Source: an uncultured Haliea sp.
GTDB lineage: Bacteria; Pseudomonadota; Gammaproteobacteria; Pseudomonadales; Halieaceae
DNA: 60,531 bases
Assembly (NCBI GenBank): GCA_913061145.1
Contig: CAJXUQ010000023.1
Span: forward strand, 1-60,531
Reading direction: 5' to 3'
Made by a program: the position numbers and the translations under genes. Of the stretch, positions 51,891 through 60,531 are shown in pieces; positions within the stretch are counted from its first letter, which is position 1; each line of letters begins with the position of its first letter. The notes beneath the pieces were generated by a model. It saw nothing but the letters and a program-made list of their open reading frames with translations, was not told the DNA's origin and ran no database searches.

Positions 51891-54314
51891 CTATATCTGG
51901 TAGTGTACCGGCGTCGGGTGGCTGTCGTGAAATTGTTGCGCCCAGGCCAGCGCATGCGCCTCCTGCAACGGCCTGCTGTAGAAGAAACCCTGGCCCAGGT
52001 TGCACCCCATGGCAATCAGCTTCTCCTGTGTCTCGCGGTTCTCGATGCCCTCGGCAATCACCCGGCGGTTGAAGTTTCTCGACAGGGCAATGATGGATTT
52101 CACGATCATCTCGTCCTCGGGGTCGTCCAGCATGTCGGCGACGAAGGACCGGTCGATCTTGATTTCCTGGGCCGGCAGGCGCCGAAAATGATCCAGTGAC
52201 GAGTAGCCGGTACCGAAGTCGTCCAGTGATACCTCCACGCCCAGCTCGCGACATTCCAGCAGGGTCTCGATGATCTTGTGGGCGTCGTCGAGGGCCGTCG
52301 TTTCAAGCAGCTCTATCACCAGTCGTGAGCGCAGTTCTACGTCGCAGTCCTGCAGAGCCTGTCTGAGGTCCTGCACAAAGGTGCTGCCAAGAAAGTGCGT
52401 GGGGCTGAGGTTGATGCTCAGTGTGTAGGGCAGGCCGGCGCGTGCCCAGCGCTGCAGCTTTTGCACCGCCTCGGCAATGACGAAGCGCCCCACCGTGGCC
52501 GCATACTCGGTTCTCTCCAGCTGTGGCAGGAAGCTGATCGGCGACAGCAGGCCCTCATCCGGGTGATTCCAGCGTATCAGGGCTTCAAAGCCATCAACCC
52601 GTCGCGCATTCAGGGTGATCTTCGGTTGCAGGTAGAGTTCGAGCTGCCCCTCCTGCAGGGCGAGGGAAATGTTCTCCAGGATCTTGACCCGTTCTGCGCG
52701 GTACTGGTTGGTCTCGAAATCGAACATCTGGTAGCGGTTCTTGCCGGCGTCCTTCGCCGCATACATTGCCTGGTCCGCATGCCGGAGAAGCAGGTCAGGG
52801 GCAGCTTTGTCCTGGGGATAGACCGTCACACCCATGCTCCCGCCGAGCGTCAGCACCTGATTCTGGAGGCGGATGGGTTGGCGTATGGCGCCCAGGATGC
52901 GCTCGTACACCGTATTCTCTTCCACGTCCCGGATGATGGCCACGAATTCGTCGCCCCCCAGACGGGCGACAATATCATGTTCGCGCAAAGCGTTTTTCAG
53001 GCGCGAGGACACAGCACTGAGCACCTTGTCCCCAACGGAATGGCCGTGGGCGTCGTTGATTTCCTTGAAGCCATCCAGGTCGATAAAGCAGATGGACAAG
53101 GTGCCATTGCGGAGTTCAGCCTGCTTCAACTCATCGTCAAACAGCTCGGTCAGGCGCCGCCGATTGGGCAATCCCGTGAGCGCGTCGTAGTTGGCGGCCT
53201 GCTCGAGCCCCCGTTGGTGATCGAGCTTCTCCTGATACAGGCGTTTGTGCTCGATCAACTGGCCTACTGTCTGCAGCAGTGGGTCCAGATGATGCGCCGC
53301 TTCGGTCGTGTAGGCCTTGCGCTGTGCCGTCAGTCCCACCAGACCCACGCGGTTGCTGCCGGAGAAAATGGGAATACCCAGTTGCGGCCAGACCCCGGTT
53401 GCCTGCCCATCGGGACTGTCAGGGGAACCGGTATCGTCGGTCCCATTCCTGATCACCATATCATCGGAGGCGAGGGCGAGGGCAATCAGGGTATCGAACT
53501 CTTCGAGGGTTTCACCGTTGGCATCCGTGGCATCTTTGCCAGCCGCTCGACGGATGGTCTCTGTCGTCGCACCGATCTTCAGGTATCGCCTGTTCCGCCT
53601 GTCCAGCAACACCTCCCCGATGAAACCGCGCTCGCTGCCCGTCAGCTCCAGAAGGTCGGCCAGCATGAGGTCGAAGGCAGCGTCCTGGTAGGCCTGCGCA
53701 TGAAACGTATTCTGCGCCCGGTGGATCGCCCGGTTGAGCCGGGTGATCGGCACGGCCGCACGGGATTGAGCTTCTTCCGAGGTGCGTTCGAGCTCGTCCT
53801 CCAGCATGTCCACGAGGTGACGCAGTACGTCGAGTTCCTGCAACGGTATCTGCCGCGGTTGCGGATCGATAATGCACAGGGAGCCCACTTTCATGCCGGT
53901 GGGTTCGCGCACAGGCACGCCGGCGTAAAAGCGGATGTGCGGAGCGCCTGTCACCAGGGGATTGGCGCAGAACCGCGGATCGCGCGAGGCGTCTTCTACC
54001 AGCAGTATCCCGTCCTGGTGCACCGTGTGGTCGCAGAACGCCATGCAGCGAGGCGTTTCGGTGACCTCCAGCCCGCGGCGCGCCTTGAACCACTGACGGT
54101 TTTCGTCCAGCAGCGAGAACAGCGCGATGGGGGTTTTATAGAAGCGACCGGCGATTTCCACCAGCCGGTCAAAACGACGTTCTGCGGCGGAGTCGAGTAT
54201 GCCCAGGCGGTGCAGGGCCGCAAGGCGACGCTGCTCTTGCGCTTCGGGGGTCATGGGGTAAAGCCCGCTTGACGGCCGACGGTGGCCTGCCAGGGTTGCT
54301 TGTTGAGTAGCCAC
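51891..54314 (-). CDS. GAF-GGDEF-EAL cyclic-di-GMP signalling protein
   Basis: 807 residues, or 787 if the ATG at 54254 is used. Two GAF-like sensor domains (about 25-165 and 195-355) are followed by a GGDEF domain with intact RLGGDEFVAI and an upstream R-E-H-D I-site, and an EAL domain with GFEALIRW, NLSPTHF, ELLETTALDD and LDDFGTGYSSLDHFR. Both the cyclase and the phosphodiesterase look catalytically possible. No TM segments, so it is cytosolic. Inferred: it controls surface or secretion behaviour; its neighbours on the left modify glycans. It is divergent from fxsA. Confidence 0.9.
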   Translation of the reverse strand: MATQQATLAGHRRPSSGLYPMTPEAQEQRRLAALHRLGILDSAAERRFDRLVEIAGRFYKTPIALFSLLDENRQWFKARRGLEVTETPRCMAFCDHTVHQDGILLVEDASRDPRFCANPLVTGAPHIRFYAGVPVREPTGMKVGSLCIIDPQPRQIPLQELDVLRHLVDMLEDELERTSEEAQSRAAVPITRLNRAIHRAQNTFHAQAYQDAAFDLMLADLLELTGSERGFIGEVLLDRRNRRYLKIGATTETIRRAAGKDATDANGETLEEFDTLIALALASDDMVIRNGTDDTGSPDSPDGQATGVWPQLGIPIFSGSNRVGLVGLTAQRKAYTTEAAHHLDPLLQTVGQLIEHKRLYQEKLDHQRGLEQAANYDALTGLPNRRRLTELFDDELKQAELRNGTLSICFIDLDGFKEINDAHGHSVGDKVLSAVSSRLKNALREHDIVARLGGDEFVAIIRDVEENTVYERILGAIRQPIRLQNQVLTLGGSMGVTVYPQDKAAPDLLLRHADQAMYAAKDAGKNRYQMFDFETNQYRAERVKILENISLALQEGQLELYLQPKITLNARRVDGFEALIRWNHPDEGLLSPISFLPQLERTEYAATVGRFVIAEAVQKLQRWARAGLPYTLSINLSPTHFLGSTFVQDLRQALQDCDVELRSRLVIELLETTALDDAHKIIETLLECRELGVEVSLDDFGTGYSSLDHFRRLPAQEIKIDRSFVADMLDDPEDEMIVKSIIALSRNFNRRVIAEGIENRETQEKLIAMGCNLGQGFFYSRPLQEAHALAWAQQFHDSHPTPVHYQI

Positions 54315-54480
54315 GCCGCGCGGCAGGGCCGAACCTTGCCCATGGGCAACACGTTCCTTATGTCGGGGAGCGGAAGTGTAACAAAATCCGTAAGCGGGCG
54401 GCTATCGCTTCCCGGGAAGCCTCGCTCCCTGCATTGCATTTGGGTTTTGCGTCCCCATACTTGCTGTGAGGAGAATGACT

Positions 54481-54894
54481 ATGCGCCTACTGATACTCTT
54501 GCTGCCCTGGTTCGAGCTTTTTACCCTGATCCAGCTGGGGGTTGAGACCAGCGCCCTGACTGCGCTCGGCTATGTGCTCTGCACGCTGCTGCTGGGTCTC
54601 TGGTTGCTGCGCCGGCAGGGCCTGGACATTTTCCAGCGTCTGGTGGCGGCCCAGCAGGGTGTTGTGCCCGGTCCGCAACTGTTGCTGGACGACATGGCGC
54701 TGGGGCTGGCTGCCGTATTGCTGATGGTGCCCGGCCTGTTGTCGGATGTGGCGGCGCTGGTGGTCATGATCGGGCCACTACGACGGCGCCTCGCGCGCTG
54801 GCTGGGTGGGCCGCAGGTAGAGACCTATCGCCCGGAGCAGGACCGGGCCGGGCCGACGACGCTGGAGGGCGACTACCGTCGGGTAGATAAGTGA
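54481..54894 (+). CDS. fxsA: FxsA-family membrane protein
   Basis: 137 residues with about three TM helices (LLILLLPWFELFTLIQLG, LTALGYVLCTLLLGLWLL, ALGLAAVLLMVPGLLSD). The G-P-Q.LLDD.AL...A..LM.PG..SD pattern is diagnostic for FxsA. The ATG at 54481 is chosen since GAGGAG lies seven bases before it; an ATG at 54475 is too close. Known: FxsA limits exclusion of phage T7 by F plasmids in E. coli; its normal job is unclear. It is commonly near groES, as here. Confidence 0.9.
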   Translation: MRLLILLLPWFELFTLIQLGVETSALTALGYVLCTLLLGLWLLRRQGLDIFQRLVAAQQGVVPGPQLLLDDMALGLAAVLLMVPGLLSDVAALVVMIGPLRRRLARWLGGPQVETYRPEQDRAGPTTLEGDYRRVDK

Positions 54895-54988
54895 GTTTCT
54901 AACCCGCTGATAAATATTGAAAAAGTGCCTTTATCCCGGTTGTGGAGTGCCTTCACGGGAGGCCGCGGCGGGGCGCGTTGACATGAAT

Positions 54989-55015
54989 TTGGCACTCTTG
55001 AAAAAAGAGTGCTAA
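54989..55015 (+). promoter_or_regulatory. CIRCE operator (HrcA site) upstream of groES
   Basis: TTGGCACTC-N9-GAGTGCTAA, one base from the consensus TTAGCACTC-N9-GAGTGCTAA, with the standard nine-base spacer. TTGGCA (54989-54994) and TAAAAA (55013-55018) with an 18-base gap could be a sigma-70 promoter inside the operator, so that HrcA binding would block it. Confidence 0.88.
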
Positions 55016-55020
55016 AAAAT

Positions 55021-55050
55021 CCCTTGAAATCCTCCCTTGCGCCCCAATAT
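55021..55050 (+). promoter_or_regulatory. Sigma-32-type heat-shock promoter of groESL
   Basis: CCCTTGAAA (55021-55029), then CCCCAATAT (55042-55050), 12 bases apart; very close to the E. coli groE promoter pattern. It lies just after the CIRCE operator and 71 bases before the groES ATG. Confidence 0.82.
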
Positions 55051-55120
55051 CCCGAGCAAGCCCCGACGGGGTCTGCCCAAAGCGGGCCTGTATAACACTG
55101 TAATCAGGAGAACGTGATCG

Positions 55121-55411
55121 ATGAAAATTCGTCCGCTGTACGACCGTGTGGTCGTTCGTCGCAAGGAAGAGGAAGAAACCACGGCCGGTGGCATTGTCCT
55201 GCCGGGTTCTGCCAAGGAAAAACCGAACCAGGGTGAAGTCATTGCGGTCGGCGACGGCAAAGTGCTGGAAAACGGCGAACTGCGTCCCCTGGCCGTCAAG
55301 GTGGGTGACAAGGTTGTGTTCGGTCAGTACGCCGGCAGCAACACCATTGAGGTTGACGGCGAGAAGCTGATCATCATGGGCGAGAGCGAAATTTTCGCGA
55401 TCGTCGAGTGA
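55121..55411 (+). CDS. groES: Co-chaperonin GroES
   Basis: 96 residues, full length. Seen: [19 protein letters not shown], the mobile loop [16 protein letters not shown] that contacts GroEL, and [14 protein letters not shown]. It caps the GroEL ring as a heptamer. Preceded by CAGGAGAACG and by both heat-shock control sites; groEL follows after 50 bases. Confidence 0.98.
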   Translation: MKIRPLYDRVVVRRKEEEETTAGGIVLPGSAKEKPNQGEVIAVGDGKVLENGELRPLAVKVGDKVVFGQYAGSNTIEVDGEKLIIMGESEIFAIVE

Positions 55412-55449
55412 ATGTGAACCCGTTACCCAAAAATCAAGTTTCGAGTTAA

Positions 55450-57114
<1,665 letters not shown>

Positions 57115-57135
57115 GCCGTCTGCTATTCAGACCCG

Positions 57136-57164
57136 AAAAACCCCGCCTTGTGCGGGGTTTTTTT
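57136..57164 (+). terminator. Rho-independent terminator of groESL
   Basis: CCCCGC-CTTGT-GCGGGG stem (57141-57157) followed by seven Ts and preceded by five As, 26 bases after the groEL stop. Confidence 0.92.
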
Positions 57165-57253
57165 GGTCTGCACATTTCACGCGCGAGCAGTTACGTGGCC
57201 CATGCCAGCGTGTACAATCAAGTGGGTTTTATAACGACAAGAAGGAAACTCCT

Positions 57254-57883
57254 ATGAACATGTTTATCGTTGATTTCGTTTTCCGCTGGGCGCACGTGCT
57301 ATTCGGTATCACCTGGATTGGCATGCTCTACTATTTCAACTTCGTGCAGACTGAGTACTTCAAGGAAGCCGAGGCCGGTGCCAAGGCAGACGCCATGAAG
57401 AAACTGGCGCCTCGGGCACTGTGGTGGTTCCGCTGGGGTGCCATGTTTACCTTCCTGACCGGCTTCATCCTGCTCATGGCGGCGCGTCCCTTCGGTAACA
57501 TGGGCGCCAGCGCCCTGATCCTCATGGGCTCCCTGACCGGTACGCTGATGTTCCTCAACGTCTGGCTGATTATCTGGCCCAACCAGAAAATCGTCCTCGG
57601 GCTGGCAGAGGGCGACGGCCCGGTCGCGGCTGCCAAGGCCGGCCTGGCCTCGCGCACCAACACGCTGTTTTCCGGCCCCATGCTGTTCGGCATGCTGGGC
57701 GCCAAGCACGCACCGTTTATCACCCCCAGCACAACGGGCCTGATTGCCTGTGCCGCGCTTATTCTGGCGCTGGAAGCCAATGCCCTGTTCGGCAAGCAGG
57801 GGCCGATGACCAAGGTGGTGGGCGTCATTCACATGAGCATCCTGCTCACCGGCGTGGTCTGGGCGCTGCTCGCCTTCCTGTAA
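57254..57883 (+). CDS. PuuD-like (urate hydroxylase N-domain) membrane protein
   Basis: 209 residues with about five TM helices. Seen: FRWAHVLFGITWIGMLYYFNFVQ and RALWWFRWGAMFTFLTGFIL, typical of the membrane domain of PuuD (urate hydroxylase). Known: full PuuD carries a C-terminal cytochrome c domain, which is absent here (no C-x-x-C-H). His residues in the helices could bind haem. No other purine degradation gene is near, so urate oxidation is uncertain. AAGAAGGAAA precedes the ATG, and a TACAAT box lies at 57213-57218. Confidence 0.75.
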   Translation: MNMFIVDFVFRWAHVLFGITWIGMLYYFNFVQTEYFKEAEAGAKADAMKKLAPRALWWFRWGAMFTFLTGFILLMAARPFGNMGASALILMGSLTGTLMFLNVWLIIWPNQKIVLGLAEGDGPVAAAKAGLASRTNTLFSGPMLFGMLGAKHAPFITPSTTGLIACAALILALEANALFGKQGPMTKVVGVIHMSILLTGVVWALLAFL

Positions 57884-57980
57884 CACCGTTCCTGTCGCCG
57901 GGCCGATATCCCAGGCCCGGCACCTGCCCACGCGGCAACCCCTGTGTCACGCTGGCTCTGCAATAGCGGTGCTGCACATG

Positions 57981-57986
57981 TATAAT
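57981..57986 (+). promoter_or_regulatory. Possible -10 box of the coiled-coil protein gene
   Basis: A perfect TATAAT, 31 bases before the ATG at 58017. The -35 area (CTGCAA, 17-base spacer) is weak. Confidence 0.4.
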
Positions 57987-58016
57987 GCCGGCTCATTTTC
58001 TTGCCAGTGACCGACC

Positions 58017-58808
58017 ATGTCTCAGGACGATATTGACCACATGCCCTCCATCGTTCCCTCCCGGGAAACCGGGCAGGAACCTGTTGCGCCCAAGCCTCGC
58101 GGCAGCAAGCCCGAGAAGGGTCGGGCGGGAAACACGCGGCCGCCCTCGGGTGGCGCTGGTGCCCCCGCAGCTGGCGGCAGCAGCATCCTGTTGCGCCTGA
58201 TGCTGGTGCTCGCGCTGGCCGTGGCGGGTGTGGCCTGTGCCTGGGCCTACCAGTTGCAGCAGGCCCTGGACAGCAGCGTCGCGCAGATGGAGCGCTACGC
58301 CAAGCGGATTTCGGACCTCGAAGATCGGCTGTCGGATACCGATGAAGGGCTGAGCCAGAACACCCAGGCGATGGCCGTCAAGATCAAGGAGCTGTATTCG
58401 GAGGTCGACAAGCTGTGGGCATCGGCCTGGCGTCGCAACAAGGCCGCGATTGAAGAACTGGAAAAGACCAGTGCCAGCCAGGTGAAGAAAGTGGCCGCGG
58501 CGGAGAAAACCCTGGCCGCCAATGCCGAGCAGATCAAAAGCGCCTTCGGCGACATCGCGCGCCTGAAAAGCGTGGCCGGAGACCTCGAACGGCTGATGGC
58601 CAGTGCCAAGGCCAACCAGGCCGAGGTGGAGCGTGTCGCGGACAGCGTCAACCGGGTCAACGTTGAGCTGTCCAAGCTGAACAAGCGGGTGCAGGAAAAC
58701 GAGGACTGGGTAAACTCGATCAATGCATTCCGCGGCCAGATCAACCGCTCGATTACCGATCTGCAGTCTTCCGTGAGGAGCCTGCAGTCGACGCCCTCTA
58801 CTCCCTGA
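58017..58808 (+). CDS. Single-pass membrane protein with long periplasmic coiled coil
   Basis: 263 residues. A Pro/Gly-rich cytoplasmic part (1-55) is followed by one TM helix (about 57-78, LLRLMLVLALAVAGVACAWAY) and a nearly continuous helical part (about 80-255) with heptads such as ISDLEDRLSDTDEGL and VERVADSVNRVNVELSKLN. No known enzymatic domain. It resembles helical ATPase- or chemoreceptor-like coils only in general; the function is unknown. It ends 22 bases before fumarase and may be cotranscribed with it. Confidence 0.75.
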   Translation: MSQDDIDHMPSIVPSRETGQEPVAPKPRGSKPEKGRAGNTRPPSGGAGAPAAGGSSILLRLMLVLALAVAGVACAWAYQLQQALDSSVAQMERYAKRISDLEDRLSDTDEGLSQNTQAMAVKIKELYSEVDKLWASAWRRNKAAIEELEKTSASQVKKVAAAEKTLAANAEQIKSAFGDIARLKSVAGDLERLMASAKANQAEVERVADSVNRVNVELSKLNKRVQENEDWVNSINAFRGQINRSITDLQSSVRSLQSTPSTP

Positions 58809-58830
58809 ACAGACTCCAAGGATTCCTGCC

Positions 58831-60354
58831 ATGACCGTTATCCGCCAGGATGATTTTATCGATAGCGTCGCCGACGCGCTGCAGTTCATTTCCTACTATC
58901 ACCCCCTGGACTTCGTGCAGGCGGTTCACCGTGCCTGGGAAATGGAGCAGAATCCCGCTGCCAAGGACGCGATGGCACAGATCCTGATCAACTCGCGGAT
59001 GTGTGCCCAGGGTCACAGGCCCATCTGCCAGGATACCGGTATCGTGACCGTGTTCCTGAAGATCGGGATGAACGTGCGCTGGGAAGCCACGCTGTCGGTC
59101 GCGGAGATGGTCAACGAGGGCGTGCGCCGGGCCTACACGCACCCGGACAACGTGTTGCGTGCCTCGATACTGGAAGATCCCGCGGGCGCGCGACGCAACA
59201 CCAGGGACAACACCCCGGCGGTGATTCACATGGAGGTCGTGCCGGGTGATACCGTGGACGTGCAGGTTGCGGCCAAGGGCGGCGGTTCCGAAAACAAGTC
59301 CAAGCTGGCGATGCTCAACCCCTCCGACAGTATCGTCGACTGGGTGGTGAAAACGGTACCCACCATGGGGGCCGGCTGGTGCCCGCCGGGCATGCTCGGT
59401 ATCGGTATTGGTGGCACAGCGGAGAAGGCGGCGCTGATGGCGAAGGAGTCCCTGATGGACCCGGTCGACATTCACGAACTGCGCCAGCGAGGCCCCGCCA
59501 ACCGCAGCGAGGAGTTGCGCCTTGAGATCATGGATGCGGTGAACCGCCTCGGTATCGGTGCGCAGGGCCTGGGCGGCCTGACCACGGTACTGGATGTGAA
59601 GATCCGCGATTATCCCACCCACGCGGCGTCGCTGCCGGTGGCGATGATTCCCAACTGTGCGGCAACGCGCCACGCGCATTTTGTGCTGGATGGCAGCGGT
59701 CCCGCCCTGCAGACGCCGCCCAACCTCGATGACTGGCCGGAGATCACCTGGGAAGTGGGCGAGCAGGTACGCCGCATCAACCTGGACACGGTGACCCCGG
59801 AAGAGGCGGCGCAGTGGCAGCCCGGCGATACGCTGTTGCTCTCCGGTAAAATGTTGACGGGGCGCGATGCGGCACACAAGAAAATGAAGGAACTGATCGA
59901 CAGCGGTGAAGGTCTGCCCGCCGAGGTCAACCTGAAAGGCCGATTTATCTATTACGTGGGCCCGGTCGACCCGGTGCGTGACGAGGTGGTCGGCCCGGCG
60001 GGCCCCACCACCTCCACCCGCATGGACAAGTTCACCGACTTTATCCTGGAGAAGACCGGTCTGCTGGGCATGATCGGCAAGGCAGAGCGCGGCCCTGCCG
60101 GCATCGAGGCGATCAAGAAGCACAAGGCGGTGTACCTGATGGCCGTCGGCGGTGCAGCGTACCTGGTGTCGAAGGCGATCACTTCGGCCCGTGTTGTGGC
60201 CTTCCCGGAGCTGGGCATGGAAGCGATCTACGAATTTGAAGTCAAGGACATGCCGGTCAGTGTCGCCGTGGATTCTCGTGGGGTTTCGGTGCACGAACTC
60301 GGCCCGCGTATCTGGCAGGCAAAGATCGAGGAGCAGGCCATCGAGTTGATCTGA
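58831..60354 (+). CDS. fumA: Fumarate hydratase, class I (iron-sulfur)
   Basis: 507 residues, normal for FumA/FumB-type enzymes, which convert fumarate and malate in the TCA cycle. Seen: RPICQDTGIVTVFLK with cluster Cys66, GGGSENKSKLAML, MGAGWCPPGMLGIGIGGT with a second cluster Cys, and the C-terminal lyase part GPTTSTRMDKFTDFILEKTG and GKAERGP. The N- and C-terminal domains are fused in one chain. The ATG at 58831 lies after an AAGGATT-like weak site. The symbol is given for the family type. Confidence 0.93.
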   Translation: MTVIRQDDFIDSVADALQFISYYHPLDFVQAVHRAWEMEQNPAAKDAMAQILINSRMCAQGHRPICQDTGIVTVFLKIGMNVRWEATLSVAEMVNEGVRRAYTHPDNVLRASILEDPAGARRNTRDNTPAVIHMEVVPGDTVDVQVAAKGGGSENKSKLAMLNPSDSIVDWVVKTVPTMGAGWCPPGMLGIGIGGTAEKAALMAKESLMDPVDIHELRQRGPANRSEELRLEIMDAVNRLGIGAQGLGGLTTVLDVKIRDYPTHAASLPVAMIPNCAATRHAHFVLDGSGPALQTPPNLDDWPEITWEVGEQVRRINLDTVTPEEAAQWQPGDTLLLSGKMLTGRDAAHKKMKELIDSGEGLPAEVNLKGRFIYYVGPVDPVRDEVVGPAGPTTSTRMDKFTDFILEKTGLLGMIGKAERGPAGIEAIKKHKAVYLMAVGGAAYLVSKAITSARVVAFPELGMEAIYEFEVKDMPVSVAVDSRGVSVHELGPRIWQAKIEEQAIELI

Positions 60355-60373
60355 GCCGCGCACGTAGCCAGGC

Positions 60374-60490
60374 ATGTCGACCTTTTACTGGCACGACTAC
60401 GAAACCTTCGGCGCGGACCCCGCCTGGGACCGGCCGGTACAGTTCGCCGGTCTGCGCACCGATGACGATCTCAACGTCATCGGTGACCCC
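60374..60490 (+). CDS. sbcB: Exonuclease I, N-terminal fragment cut by the contig end
   Basis: Only 39 codons are genomic. Seen: STFYWHDYETFGADPAWDRP, then QFAGLRTDDDLNVIGDP, matching the DEDDh exonuclease start of SbcB (Asp and Glu of DYET bind the catalytic metals). Known: SbcB degrades single-stranded DNA 3' to 5' in recombination and repair. The frame continues into adapter sequence from 60492 on, so residues after GDP are artificial. It starts 19 bases after the fumarase stop. Confidence 0.88.
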
Positions 60491-60491
60491 C

Positions 60492-60531
60492 CTGTCTCTT
60501 ATACACATCTCCGAGCCCACGAGACAGGCAG
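60492..60531. other. Nextera sequencing adapter left on the contig end
   Basis: 60492-60510 is the Tn5 mosaic end CTGTCTCTTATACACATCT, and 60511-60525 (CCGAGCCCACGAGAC) completes the Nextera read-2 adapter. The last six bases, AGGCAG, match the start of a common i7 index. This is a library artefact, not genome sequence. Confidence 0.98.

Noticed and set aside
52395..54272. 625-codon plus-strand open frame
   Set aside because: It is antisense to the GAF-GGDEF-EAL gene. High GC content leaves long open frames on the opposite strand; the product has no recognisable domain.
58798..60375. 525-codon minus-strand open frame
   Set aside because: It is antisense to the fumarase gene, whose motifs are certain; its product is His/Arg/Gly-rich without a domain.
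60257..60520. Minus-strand open frame beginning MGSEMCIRDR
   Set aside because: Its start lies in the Nextera adapter and the rest is antisense to fumarase and sbcB. The sequence is a known adapter artefact.

Overview
The window looks like one contig from a GC-rich gammaproteobacterium, probably a marine member of the Halieaceae/OM60-like or a related group. This is inferred from gene content only: an Xps-type type II secretion operon, a CrbS/CrbR acetate-type sensor pair, an AmpG-like permease, fxsA next to groESL, and a steroid C/D-ring catabolism cluster. Both ends are truncated. The left end cuts a DcaP-like porin gene. The right end cuts sbcB (exonuclease I) and then runs into 40 nt of Nextera sequencing adapter, which is not biological.

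Layout. (1) 1-5.1 kb: partial outer-membrane porin, a LuxR-type response regulator, and a convergent SSS-type hybrid histidine kinase (CrbR/CrbS-like). (2) 5.1-6.8 kb: an AlkK-type acyl-CoA ligase with its own promoter and terminator. (3) 6.9-20.5 kb: one long co-directional operon whose products match, one for one, the mycobacterial enzymes that degrade the last two steroid rings: FadD3, IpdA, IpdB, IpdC, EchA20, FadE31, a partner ACAD, FadA6, an SDR, a second partner ACAD, FadE30 and IpdF. Two overlapping Lrp/AsnC regulators sit near its head. FadD3 activates the C/D-ring propionate (HIP) to its CoA ester, FadE30 starts beta-oxidation of the side chain, IpdF and IpdC prepare the ring system, EchA20 opens ring D, IpdAB opens ring C, and FadA6 with the other ACADs and SDR shorten the product. 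(4) 20.5-21.1 kb: a gene-free stretch packed with two inverted copies of a structured palindromic repeat and a tandem 25-mer. (5) 21.1-22.3 kb: a second thiolase. (6) 22.4-32.5 kb: a complete type II secretion operon in the order E-F-G-H-I-J-K-L-M-N(C)-D. (7) 32.5-51.9 kb: an accessory region for surface glycan or glycoconjugate modification, with four P-loop sulfotransferase-like proteins, three glycosyltransferases, a SAM methyltransferase, three PhyH-type dioxygenases, a sulfatase, an acyltransferase and an AmpG-like permease. It also holds a strongly expressed-looking secreted protein of unknown function and a periplasmic PPIase. (8) 51.9-60.5 kb: a GAF-GGDEF-EAL protein, fxsA, groES-groEL with a CIRCE operator and a sigma-32-like promoter, a PuuD-like membrane protein, a coiled-coil membrane protein, class I fumarase and the start of sbcB.

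The least understood parts are the sulfation/glycosylation region just downstream of the secretin gene, the covarying hairpin repeats at 20.5-20.9 kb, and the use of a tandem Lrp/AsnC pair at the head of a steroid-ring operon. No tRNA, rRNA, CRISPR array or intact insertion sequence was seen.
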